Below, piece after piece: positions 6,183-13,612 of a DNA stretch of 31,320 nt (the first letter of the stretch is position 1; each line of letters starts with the position of its first letter). Made by a program: the position numbers and the translations under genes. The DNA comes from Chloracidobacterium sp. UBA3360. Its GTDB lineage: Bacteria > Acidobacteriota > Blastocatellia > Pyrinomonadales > Pyrinomonadaceae. The notes under the pieces are model-generated. The model was not told the origin of the DNA, ran no database searches, and was given only the letters and a program-made list of their open reading frames with translations. The stretch spans positions 1 to 31,320 of the forward strand of contig DEQS01000056.1 of the NCBI GenBank assembly GCA_002360555.1, in the 5' to 3' direction.

Positions 6183-8432
6183 CTATTTCTCCTGCTTAAG
6201 ATAGATTTGTATTACATCGTTCAAATGCAATACCGATGTTGGGTGCTCTTCTTCGCGACCGTCAGCAGTTTTCTCGGGTTCCCTATCGAGGCTGAGTGTA
6301 AGAAGAACCGCTTCTGCTCCCTGGGCTAACTCAATCTCACGCGAGTCGCCGGCACGATTGTCATTCCATAATCCGATAGTACGGGAGGCCTTACCGAACT
6401 CTGACTGGTATCTTTTTACCATGCCAAGAGATGTTAGGGTAATGACCGAACTGCCCGGATCTTCCGAGAGAACGGTCGCGTATCTAGACGACCAGCGATT
6501 CCGCAACTGTGGTCCGTCCATCAGGATTGCTATCACAAGAGAAGGTCCCACGGCTCTTACCAATTCCGCGATTGGGTCCTGGCGGGCTAGATCCTCACAA
6601 ATCAGATGTGAGATGGTGAGCCTGTCGCCGACATTTAGAAAGCTTACCCGCCGCTTCGGAATCTTTATCGACTCCCACCAAACCTTTTTTGGATCGAGAA
6701 CACTACTAAGTCCGTAGCGTCGAATTTGTGAGCTATCGAAGCGCCATCGATGATGCTTATACTGCTTATATTTTGCAGTGAGTTCCGAATCTTCATGATA
6801 TTTTTCGTAGTACTTCTTTTTGTCGGTATCGAGGTATTGACAGTAAACAGCATTCCGAGGGAAATTGAACTCTTTAATCTTGCGTTTGTTTCTATTTATC
6901 GCCCCATCTTCATCCTTCATCAGCGCGTCCTTGGATTCGCGAACCCCCGCGATCACAACACTGGGGGCTTTGCCGTGGTTTTCGAGCTTATTGGTTAGTT
7001 CGCCTTTTAACAGATTAAACTGCTCGAGACTTAGGGCGGCTTCAGGGAAAAGGATCATGTCAACAGTCGAGTTAGGCAATTCCTCGTTGGCCGCTTTGAT
7101 TAGATCTATGACTTTATCTACATCAGCCTCTTGATGTGCGTCGTGAAGGATATGCTCCTCTTCGGATTCGTTTTTCTCTGGAAAAGGTTCGTACGTGAAG
7201 AATCCATGATCTTGGTCCGACATTCGCACAGGTTCTTTTCCTTTATCATTTTTGTCTTCCCTGAAATCCTTTGCTTTTACGGAAAGCGGAAAAGGCAGAA
7301 GCAAAACAGATACGGCGGCTTTCTCGACGTCGTTGTCTGTATCAGTTGTCGCTCGCGTCAGCCTTGAACCCAGCCTGTTGTTAGTGACCGTTTTTCGCCA
7401 CACAACGTCGACCGCGGATTGGTGGAAGGCGAGATTGCTTGATAGCGAGCGAAGAGTAATCCCGATACTCGGGTTATGCCGTTTCGGTAAAACCCGACAT
7501 CTTTCAATGTTGAAAGTTGATAGACTACCCCCAATATGTATAACGGGATCGTACTTGATTCGTCCTCCAATGAGGAGGCTGTCCGCAAATATCAACGCCT
7601 GGTCTTTAGTAGCCTTAGGATCCTCATATAATCCGAAACCGGCGCTCGCGAAGTCGGCGATCGCATGCAGTGTGAGCAACGCTTGTGAGACCGCCCATAA
7701 TTTGTTGCAATTCACTGGATTTTGTAGGTGATCTTGATTACACAAAAGGTCTGCTATCGGCAACGGCTTGTTGCCGCTCTGGTTTCCCATAATCGCCTTA
7801 AAAAAGAAGGCCCAGCACGCTAAGAGTAGGGGCGGCGTGTTTTTGTTCGCTATCTCAAGTAACTTTCTCTCACGCATCTTCTTGTGGTTGGCTAGCTTAG
7901 ACTTGTCCCAAGCGGCTCTTACATCGTACGCGACGAAAGAGTCGTCGATCTGAGAAAAATCATTATCCGGAGCTTTTCTAAGATTCTTTCGCCACGCGTT
8001 GCCAACACTTCGAACCAAAGCCTCCCAATGATGGATCTTGCGTAACTTCCCGGTAGCGGTTCTCTCCGTTTTTTCAGTGCTCCTGGAGGAGCCCCATTTT
8101 CTAACCGGTTCATATTTCGCGATATCAAAGTCCGGGTCATTTCCCCCACCCCATTTCTTCTTGATGTACCGATGCCAATACTTGATATTCCTTTCATAAT
8201 CGACGCATAACCAAGACTCGATATCAGACCTCAGCGGTGGCCATTTCTTTCCGGCAGGTGGCGAAACCACAAGCTGATACGCCGACGTTTTGGCAAGCAT
8301 GTAGCTCGTGAGAGCAAATAAGTCGGGTGGCCAGAGCAATGCCTCGTTCATATCAAGGTCCGGCATTAACCTTTCGGCAATGTCTTCCGCCGTAAGGTAT
8401 CGCCCATGGGGTCTGTAGTTTTCTTCTCGCAT
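6183..8432 (-). CDS. Large protein with C-terminal nitrilase-superfamily domain
   Basis: 749 residues. The first ~330 residues match no family I can name; they contain WPPDLFALTSYMLAKTSAYQ near the start and look mostly helical and soluble. From about residue 370 a carbon-nitrogen hydrolase fold is visible: a VSVLLLPFP strand, then ILFPEAALS with E464, YKHHRW with K559, and HLICEDL with C612. Together these give a plausible Glu-Lys-Cys triad, after which MDGPQLRNRWSSRYA lies where the 'N...RA' helix normally sits. The E-K spacing is longer than in small amidases, implying an insertion. No signal peptide or membrane segment is seen. The substrate is unknown. Nitrilase domains do occur in defence proteins, for example fused to the reverse transcriptase in DRT type 1, but no RT motif (such as YxDD) is present here. 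ATG at 8432 has no clear Shine-Dalgarno. First gene of the AT-rich cassette. Confidence 0.85.
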   Translation of the reverse strand: MREENYRPHGRYLTAEDIAERLMPDLDMNEALLWPPDLFALTSYMLAKTSAYQLVVSPPAGKKWPPLRSDIESWLCVDYERNIKYWHRYIKKKWGGGNDPDFDIAKYEPVRKWGSSRSTEKTERTATGKLRKIHHWEALVRSVGNAWRKNLRKAPDNDFSQIDDSFVAYDVRAAWDKSKLANHKKMRERKLLEIANKNTPPLLLACWAFFFKAIMGNQSGNKPLPIADLLCNQDHLQNPVNCNKLWAVSQALLTLHAIADFASAGFGLYEDPKATKDQALIFADSLLIGGRIKYDPVIHIGGSLSTFNIERCRVLPKRHNPSIGITLRSLSSNLAFHQSAVDVVWRKTVTNNRLGSRLTRATTDTDNDVEKAAVSVLLLPFPLSVKAKDFREDKNDKGKEPVRMSDQDHGFFTYEPFPEKNESEEEHILHDAHQEADVDKVIDLIKAANEELPNSTVDMILFPEAALSLEQFNLLKGELTNKLENHGKAPSVVIAGVRESKDALMKDEDGAINRNKRKIKEFNFPRNAVYCQYLDTDKKKYYEKYHEDSELTAKYKQYKHHRWRFDSSQIRRYGLSSVLDPKKVWWESIKIPKRRVSFLNVGDRLTISHLICEDLARQDPIAELVRAVGPSLVIAILMDGPQLRNRWSSRYATVLSEDPGSSVITLTSLGMVKRYQSEFGKASRTIGLWNDNRAGDSREIELAQGAEAVLLTLSLDREPEKTADGREEEHPTSVLHLNDVIQIYLKQEK

Positions 8433-8445
8433 AATTGTTCTGGTT

Positions 8446-8519
8446 ATCGTTAAAAGATACTCGGCAGCCCTATTTTAAAGTTCCACAAATCATGACGTTA
8501 GTAGGCTAATTTTAACGAT
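8446..8519. promoter_or_regulatory. 10-bp inverted repeat upstream of the nitrilase-domain gene
   Basis: ATCGTTAAAA at 8446-8455 is repeated as its exact complement TTTTAACGAT at 8510-8519. The pair flanks the only upstream room for a promoter of the minus-strand cassette, and one arm ends 13 bases before the ATG. An operator pair is possible; chance occurrence in AT-rich DNA cannot be excluded. Confidence 0.3.
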
Positions 8520-8524
8520 GCCGT

Positions 8525-8731
8525 CTAGATGTCGGAATCGTTGCCATCGCTCATAGCGTTTGTGGCGTTGGGGGGGCGGTCTTTCTTTGTCTTTTTTCCT
8601 ACGTGGCTGGAGCTCCCACCACCCCGGCCTTCGGCCACCCCTCCTCCGGCAGGAGGGGAGTCTGAGATCGCGGCGAGGTCGCCTTCGAAGACGTTTTCGA
8701 TGATGAAGCCGACGGTGCGTGTTGATGCCAT
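8525..8731 (-). CDS. Small unrecognised protein (68 aa) with a repeat element inside
   Basis: Not recognised. The ATG at 8731 has a textbook Shine-Dalgarno, AAGGAGAGG, nine bases upstream, much stronger than most genes in the window, which argues for real translation. The first ~23 residues (MASTRTVGFIIENVFEGDL...) look like ordinary protein. The next ~22 (SPPAGGG...GRGGGSSS) are encoded by a copy of the palindromic element also found at 8853-9014. The rest is a charged, polar tail ending in DGNDSDI. The element's length keeps the frame open, so this may be an in-frame insertion into a small gene or a small gene whose end was replaced by repeat DNA. Confidence 0.55.
   Translation of the reverse strand: MASTRTVGFIIENVFEGDLAAISDSPPAGGGVAEGRGGGSSSHVGKKTKKDRPPNATNAMSDGNDSDI
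8612..8665. repeat. Palindromic repeat copy inside the small gene
   Basis: Contains GGCC-TTC-GGCC (8626-8636) and CCCCTCCT-CCGGC-AGGAGGGG (8638-8658). The order 'ACCACCCC, short GC hairpin, ACCCCTCCT hairpin, GGAGTCT' matches the right end of the composite element at 8962-9014. Confidence 0.75.
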
Positions 8732-8852
8732 GTGTGAATACCTCTCCTTGGGTGTGAGCCGTGAGTTATTCCAAAAGACTGCTTTGGGATAGCTATGTTA
8801 TTTTTTGGACATAGTAGCACCAATTTGCGAAAACGCAAACCGTTCAGAAGTA

Positions 8853-9014
8853 AGGCTCCCCTCCTTACGAAGGAGGGGTGGATCCCGATGTCTTTTATCG
8901 GGAGACGGGGTGGTTCTCTAACGGGTTTGGTGGGGGTGAACTTGAATGTTCATTAAGTCCGAGAGAACCACCCCCGGCTACCGCCGTACCCCTCCTTCGT
9001 AAGGAGGGGAGCCT
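8853..9014. repeat. Composite palindromic element, 162 bp
   Basis: The outer arms 8853-8879 and 8988-9014 are perfect 27-bp reverse complements, and each arm is itself a hairpin (CTCCTTACGAAGGAG core). Inner arms 8907-8919 and 8962-8974 (GGGGTGGTTCTCT and its complement) are also perfect. The centre (~8920-8961) is a short unique GT-rich stretch. There is no room for a transposase, so this is a miniature or REP/MITE-like element. The stretch 8732-9022 holds no other gene I can support. Confidence 0.9.
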
Positions 9015-9022
9015 GAATAAGA

Positions 9023-9463
9023 TCATGGCTGGTGAGGTAATAGCTCCGCTCTCATTCTCCCGTTCGAGCCTTTCTGAGCGGGGCGGGTGTTGTTTAGGTC
9101 TAGGAGCAGGATGCCTTCGTTGTCGATCTCGGGGGACATGAATCGGACGCTGTGCGGGATGCGGATGCGGAATTCTTGTAGCAGACGCAGGGCGTAGATG
9201 ACGCGGCCGCCGGACCATTTTTTGGATGTTCTAAAAGCGTCGGTCGCAGTGCGGCCCGCGGGATTGACGCCGATCGTATTGGTCGTGCGGTCGTATAGGA
9301 GTTGTACCTTTTCCGGCTCGCCAAGCTTTTCAAAAGTAAATTTGCTAAGAGAGATATAGCCCTTTGTGTTCATCGTGACATAAAACGACGACCAGCGGGT
9401 GCCTTTTTCGTTGTGCGGACATTGTTCCCATTTTCGTTTCATAATTTGATACGAATGTAGCAT
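9023..9463 (-). CDS. Unrecognised small protein (139-146 aa)
   Basis: Not recognised. The body has a normal protein composition with regular strands, including GYISLSKFTFEKLGEPEKV and TTNTIGVNPAGR, compatible with a small beta-rich domain, perhaps loosely like AbrB/SpoVT proteins, though I cannot confirm that. Two starts are possible: the ATG at 9463 and the ATG at 9442, which gives a protein beginning MKRKWEQCPH; the second fits better because residues before it look unstructured. Neither has a strong Shine-Dalgarno. The coding region ends nine bases from the composite palindrome. The last ~15 residues are Arg/Asn-rich and may reflect erosion by repeat DNA. Confidence 0.65.
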   Translation of the reverse strand: MLHSYQIMKRKWEQCPHNEKGTRWSSFYVTMNTKGYISLSKFTFEKLGEPEKVQLLYDRTTNTIGVNPAGRTATDAFRTSKKWSGGRVIYALRLLQEFRIRIPHSVRFMSPEIDNEGILLLDLNNTRPAQKGSNGRMRAELLPHQP

Positions 9464-10001
9464 AGGTTGGCGGCTGTGTCAAGTGTGAAACACGGAAAGT
9501 GGTGAGGGACGAGTGGCGAGGGAAGAGGGTAATTGGAACAAGGAGTATTGATATCGCATCACGAAGAGGCATTTAGCAGGTTGCCGTCGCTTGACTCTGA
9601 CTCTTGTCCCCCGTCCCTCGTCCCTCGTCCCTGAACCCTCGTTCTTACCCTCTTTTCCATCCTCTTTTCTACATACAGGATAATTTCTCAGTTGGATGGT
9701 AATGGTGGTGCTCGTGATGCTCATGAGCCGGAACGGGTTTTTTCCACAAAAGCCATAACGGCAGCAGCGTTTGGTGTAGCACCACGGACACGTGGATAGA
9801 TCGTCGGTTTTCTGTAGGGAAGCGGCTTTTCGGGGCGTCCCTTGCAGGGACGGCATGAATGCGTGGATAAACCCAGGCTACGCTCCCCTGGCTATTATAT
9901 TTGTCACCGACGGCGGCCTCTGATGGGCGACACGATCTTCCCGGAACACCGTTCCGGCAATATGCGTAACCAAAACAGTCGCGTTTTTAGCGTGTAGTGG
10001 T
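9464..10001. repeat. Gene-poor stretch of repeats and hairpins
   Basis: No convincing gene. It holds 7-bp units of GAGGGAC type at 9504-9531 and of the complementary GTCCCTC type at 9613-9640, thus an inverted pair about 80 bases apart. Downstream are several small hairpins: CCACG-GACA-CGTGG (9782-9795), CGTCCC-TTGCA-GGGACG (9836-9852) and CCGGAAC-ACC-GTTCCGG (9941-9957). A minus-strand ORF at 9479-9856 reads through this DNA but its sequence is simply translated repeat. Looks like repeated intergenic DNA rather than an insertion sequence. Confidence 0.7.
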
Positions 10002-10007
10002 TATAAT
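10002..10007 (+). promoter_or_regulatory. Candidate -10 box (TATAAT)
   Basis: A perfect TATAAT lies 43 bases before the ATG of the zinc-ribbon membrane protein gene. No good -35 hexamer is seen 16-18 bases upstream, so confidence is limited. Confidence 0.4.
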
Positions 10008-10049
10008 GTTTCAATCTTGCAATTATCTTTCTGCTAACGGTGATAAAAG

Positions 10050-11039
10050 ATGAAAATTTGCCCTCGCTGTCAAAAGACATATTCGGACGATAACCTTAAT
10101 TTCTGCCTTGAGGACGGTTCAATCCTGAATCAGGCCGCTGCCGAGCCGCCCCCGACGGTGGTCAATCCTGCGATGCCTACGCAGCAGCAGCAGACGATGC
10201 CGAGCCAGCCCGGCGGCCAGCCTCAGTGGAACACGGCCCCGCAGCAATATTCGATGCAGCCGCCGGCCAAGAAATCTAAGGCTTGGGTGTGGGTGCTGTT
10301 GATACTTGGCGGACTCGCGTTGCTGTGCGGCGGTGGACTTGGGGGACTTATCTATATTGGCTCGCAGGTCGAAAGGAACGCGGCTAACACGGCCAACGCA
10401 TCGCCGACGCCGACGAAGAGCAACAGTTCTTTCTCAAACAGCGCCAACAAAAGTACCGCGAATACAAATACTACGACCTCGACCTCTCCGACTTCGGAGC
10501 GAACAGATGTTGAGTCGATCGATATCTCAAAATGGGTCAAGGAATTTTCGGTTTATGGCACGACCGAATACACCGGCGGCGAGTTGATCATGGGTGCCAA
10601 GCAAAAGGGTTACTATTATGCGTTAGTCGCCCCGGACGAGTACACGACCGATGATTCGGATACGCGGGTAACGCTGCGAAACATCGACGACGCGGCTTCG
10701 AGCCTAGGTTACGGGCTGATATTTCACAGCAATCCGACGCCGCTGCAGCAGGGATACGCGTTTTTGATCAACACCAAGACCAAGAAATATCGCGTCGTCC
10801 ATCACACTCCGCAGAACGAAAAATCGGATGTGCCCTGGACCGCGTCGACGGCGATAAAACCGGGCAAAGAGGAAAATACGCTTGAGGTGCGGGATCTCGC
10901 GGATAAGATCGAGTTTTACATTAACGGAACGATGGTCAAATCCATCACGAACACCTACGGCTACGCCGGCGGCGTCCCGGGGCTGTATTCCGGCGACGGC
11001 GTAAAGATCGCGTTCAAGAATCTTGAGATCAGGAAATAA
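10050..11039 (+). CDS. Zinc-ribbon-tagged membrane protein with concanavalin/DUF1080-like domain
   Basis: 329 residues. It begins MKICPRCQKTYSDDNLNFC, a short Cys4-type tag (C4, C7, C19), then a Gln/Pro-rich linker, one transmembrane helix at about 77-100 (WVWVLLILGGLALLCGGG), a Ser/Thr/Asn-rich linker and a beta-rich domain at about 155-329. That last part, with a WxxS-like start, a G-Y-G-L-I-F-H core and a final IAFKNLEIRK, resembles LamG/DUF1080-like jelly-roll folds that bind or cleave sugars; no catalytic residues can be assigned. The tag would be cytosolic and the jelly-roll domain outside, by the positive side of the helix. First gene of a plus-strand group continuing to 13612. It shares its tag with the next gene, suggesting duplication of the front half. 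Confidence 0.85.
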   Translation: MKICPRCQKTYSDDNLNFCLEDGSILNQAAAEPPPTVVNPAMPTQQQQTMPSQPGGQPQWNTAPQQYSMQPPAKKSKAWVWVLLILGGLALLCGGGLGGLIYIGSQVERNAANTANASPTPTKSNSSFSNSANKSTANTNTTTSTSPTSERTDVESIDISKWVKEFSVYGTTEYTGGELIMGAKQKGYYYALVAPDEYTTDDSDTRVTLRNIDDAASSLGYGLIFHSNPTPLQQGYAFLINTKTKKYRVVHHTPQNEKSDVPWTASTAIKPGKEENTLEVRDLADKIEFYINGTMVKSITNTYGYAGGVPGLYSGDGVKIAFKNLEIRK

Positions 11040-11056
11040 CGGTTCACCGTAAATTT

Positions 11057-11578
11057 ATGAAGCAGTGCCCGAAATGTTTTCACACGTACACGGACGTTAA
11101 CCTCAATTTTTGTCTTGAGGACGGCGAGATGCTGACGGCGTTTGCGGCCGAGCCTCCGCCGGCACGCTATGCGGACGATCCGCCGACGATGGTGATGGAC
11201 CCTTCGCGGGTGACAAACCCGTCAAACTGGCCCAACACACCGCCTGCATCCGGCTGGCAGCAGCAAGCGCCGGTGCCGTATCAGCAACAGGGTTTTGCCC
11301 CCTACGGCGTGCAGATGTCGCCGAGCCAGACGCTCGCAGTAGTATCATTGGGGCTTGGCATCGGAAGTATGACGATCGGCTGGTGCTGCTCGCTCGGGTT
11401 GCTGCTTGCACCGGGTGCTTTGATCACCGGATTTATCGCCCTTTCTCAGATCAAAAAGGACCCTGATCGTTACGCCGGCCGCGGGTTCGCTCTGGCCGGA
11501 ATGTCGATTGGCGGAGTATTTCTCGTTCTGTATATTCTTTTGCTGGCTTTCGGGATCCTTGCATCGATCATTAAATAA
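11057..11578 (+). CDS. Zinc-ribbon-tagged DUF4190 membrane protein
   Basis: 173 residues. The N-terminus MKQCPKCFHTYTDVNLNFC is a close relative of the tag in the preceding gene, and even the following ...EDGxxL and AAEPPP segments match. A Pro/Gln-rich linker (about 35-85) leads to two or three hydrophobic helices (about 95-170) arranged as in DUF4190: LAVVSLGLGIGS, a loop with ALSQIKKDPDRYAGRGFALAG, then a final helix. DUF4190 proteins are small membrane proteins of unknown role, often with cytosolic zinc ribbons. The gene begins 17 bases after the stop of its neighbour and ends 24 before the FHA-kinase gene, so co-transcription is likely. Confidence 0.87.
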   Translation: MKQCPKCFHTYTDVNLNFCLEDGEMLTAFAAEPPPARYADDPPTMVMDPSRVTNPSNWPNTPPASGWQQQAPVPYQQQGFAPYGVQMSPSQTLAVVSLGLGIGSMTIGWCCSLGLLLAPGALITGFIALSQIKKDPDRYAGRGFALAGMSIGGVFLVLYILLLAFGILASIIK

Positions 11579-11602
11579 GCATTCTGATCTGTTTAATTTA
11601 AA

Positions 11603-12907
11603 ATGCGCGTCAACCTAAACGTCGTTGCTGGACCTCAGACCGGACGTACTTTTACATTCGATCAGCACGATACTTTTATGATCGGGCGGAGTGAAAACGC
11701 CCAATTTTGCTTGCCAGCAGACCGTTTTTTCTCCCGTCATCATTGCATTTTAGAGATCGCACCGCCACAGGCTTTCATCCGCGACCTCGGCTCGACAAAC
11801 GGCACGTTTGTCAACGGGATGCGCGTCGATACGGCTTACCTCAAAAGCGGCGATCGGATACAGGGCGGCGAAACGATCCTCGAGGTTGAGGTCTCGACAG
11901 GGTTAGAAGAGTTTGACAGCACTCTAAAAGGATCAACTAGTACCAACATCTCTCTCGTCGCAGTTAAATGCCTGAACTGCGGCATTCCTGCAACCGTCGA
12001 GGCCGATCAACCGGACGCGAGCATGTCTTTCATTTGCGATAGCTGCCGAGAAAAGCTCAAAGAAAACCCGCAGCCCATCCCCAATTACCAAATGATCCGC
12101 GTCATCGGCCAGGGCGGCATGGGCAGCGTAATGCTTGCTCGTGCCGAGAAAGATGGCCGAGCTGTTGCGATAAAGACTCTTTTGCCCGAGGTCGCCGTTA
12201 GTGAACAATCGCTAAAACGTTTTCTGCGCGAGATCGATGTCGCGGCAACGCTCAAACATCCAAATATCGTTGAGTTTGTCGAAAATGGTACACACAACGG
12301 CCTCGTCTATCTGATAACCGAATTCGTCGTCGGTATGGACGCCGGGCGGCTCGCAAAACATCGTGGCGGTAAACTCGACTATCGCGAAATGGCAAGAATC
12401 GTTGAGCAGACGCTGTCGGCCCTCGATTTTGCGCATCAACAGGGTTTTGTCCATCGAGACATCAAAGAGCAAAACATTCTCGTAACGGGCGATTATCCAA
12501 ATTCGACCGCAAAACTGACGGATTTTGGTTTGTCGAAGAGTTTCAAAGAAACCGGAATGAGCGGCGTGACGATGGTCGGCGACGTTGCGGGGACGATCGC
12601 TTATATGCCGCCGGAGCAGGTTCGCGATTTTAAGGAAGTGCGTCCGCCGTCAGATATTTATGCTGTCGGGATGACAGCTTACAGCCTGTTGACAGGCGCA
12701 AACGCCCTCGACATCGGGCCAAAAGCCGGTATCGCCGAAACGGTCAAGGCGATATTTGAAAAACCGATCATCCCGATCCTCAGCCGCGAACCTCACGTTC
12801 CGCCAAAGGTCGCCGCGGTCATCGAGACAGCTCTGTCAAAACACGTCGAGTCGCGTTGGCGAACCGCCGGAGCGATGCGTGAGGCTCTGCTAAATTCTCT
12901 CAGCTAA
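11603..12907 (+). CDS. FHA domain - zinc ribbon - Ser/Thr protein kinase
   Basis: 434 residues. An N-terminal FHA domain (about 1-95) has the GRS motif near 28, SRHH near 46 and the STNGTFVNG loop. A zinc ribbon (CLNCG...FICDSC, about 123-150) follows, then a kinase domain from about 158 to the end: glycine loop IGQGGMGSV, K191, H284-R285-D286, D307-F308-G309, and MPPEQ for the APE motif. The catalytic loop reads HRDIKEQN where most kinases have HRDLKPxN, which keeps the Asp and Asn. No membrane helix is present. FHA-kinase fusions can bind their own or partner phosphothreonines, giving local feedback (known from the families; its targets here are unknown). The neighbouring zinc-ribbon membrane proteins may be partners. 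The ATG at 11603 lacks a good Shine-Dalgarno but starts the FHA fold. Confidence 0.92.
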   Translation: MRVNLNVVAGPQTGRTFTFDQHDTFMIGRSENAQFCLPADRFFSRHHCILEIAPPQAFIRDLGSTNGTFVNGMRVDTAYLKSGDRIQGGETILEVEVSTGLEEFDSTLKGSTSTNISLVAVKCLNCGIPATVEADQPDASMSFICDSCREKLKENPQPIPNYQMIRVIGQGGMGSVMLARAEKDGRAVAIKTLLPEVAVSEQSLKRFLREIDVAATLKHPNIVEFVENGTHNGLVYLITEFVVGMDAGRLAKHRGGKLDYREMARIVEQTLSALDFAHQQGFVHRDIKEQNILVTGDYPNSTAKLTDFGLSKSFKETGMSGVTMVGDVAGTIAYMPPEQVRDFKEVRPPSDIYAVGMTAYSLLTGANALDIGPKAGIAETVKAIFEKPIIPILSREPHVPPKVAAVIETALSKHVESRWRTAGAMREALLNSLS

Positions 12908-12916
12908 CGGAAAGTA

Positions 12917-13612
12917 ATGTCTCAGCCATACAAATTACTTTCCGTTATTATCCCCGTTTATAACGAAAGCTCTACCATTAATGAGGTGATCGATAAGGTC
13001 TCGCGTGTCGATCTGCCTCTTGAACTAGAGATCATCGTCGTCGATGACGGCTCGACCGACGGAACGGTCGAAGCTCTCGAATTGAGCCGCGCTAAGCTCA
13101 CGCATACTTATCTAACGCCGGTAAATATTGGCAAAGGAGCGGCGGTTCGCATTGGCCTAACGCTCGCTACGGGCGACATTATTCTCATACAAGACGCCGA
13201 CCTTGAACTAGACCCAAATGAGTATTGCGAACTGCTCAAGCCGATCTTGTCGGGCGATGCATCGGTCGTTTATGGCTCGCGATTTTTGAAAGAGAACAAA
13301 GTGCCGCGTATTCGTTTGCTGGCAAATCAGATGCTGACGCATACGACCAATCTACTATTCCGTACGCAGCTGACTGATATGGAAACGGCGTATAAGGTCT
13401 TTACGCGAGAGGCGGCGGGGAAACTCAACCTCGAGGCAAACCGCTTTGAGATCGAGCCTGAGCTTACGGCTCAGTTTGCTCGAACAGGATACAAGATCGT
13501 CGAAGTCCCGATCTCGTATCGTCCGCGAACAACGCTTGAGGGTAAAAAGATCAAATGGAAAGACGGCGTTAAGGCGTTGTGGACGCTGGTAAAGTATCGT
13601 TTTCTGCGTTAG
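12917..13612 (+). CDS. Family 2 glycosyltransferase (dolichyl/polyprenyl-phosphate type)
   Basis: 231 residues, the usual length for DPM1-like enzymes without membrane helices. The GT-A fold is clear: SVIIPVYNESSTINEVIDKV, then IIVVDDGSTDGT, GKGAAVRIGL and QDADLELDPNEY, in which the DAD supplies the metal-binding Asp. MVYGSR-like VVYGSRF follows, and a Q/R-rich acceptor part near 150-215. These enzymes move a sugar from a nucleotide donor to polyprenyl phosphate or another lipid acceptor. It begins ten bases after the kinase stop. Its 3' end overlaps by 44 bases with the oppositely oriented O-antigen-ligase-like gene, and the pairing of the two fits surface polysaccharide synthesis. Confidence 0.92.
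   Translation: MSQPYKLLSVIIPVYNESSTINEVIDKVSRVDLPLELEIIVVDDGSTDGTVEALELSRAKLTHTYLTPVNIGKGAAVRIGLTLATGDIILIQDADLELDPNEYCELLKPILSGDASVVYGSRFLKENKVPRIRLLANQMLTHTTNLLFRTQLTDMETAYKVFTREAAGKLNLEANRFEIEPELTAQFARTGYKIVEVPISYRPRTTLEGKKIKWKDGVKALWTLVKYRFLR

Noticed and set aside
6183..8432. A reverse transcriptase-nitrilase (DRT type 1) protein
   Set aside because: The nitrilase part fits, but no YxDD-like motif or RT fingers/palm pattern is seen in the first ~330 residues.
8529..8792. 87-codon plus-strand ORF opposite the small gene
   Set aside because: No ribosome site, and the opposite strand has a perfect one; the sequence is mostly repeat DNA.
9479..9856. 125-codon minus-strand ORF in the repeat stretch
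   Set aside because: Its sequence is translated heptamers and hairpin DNA, low complexity and Arg-rich, with no credible ribosome site.
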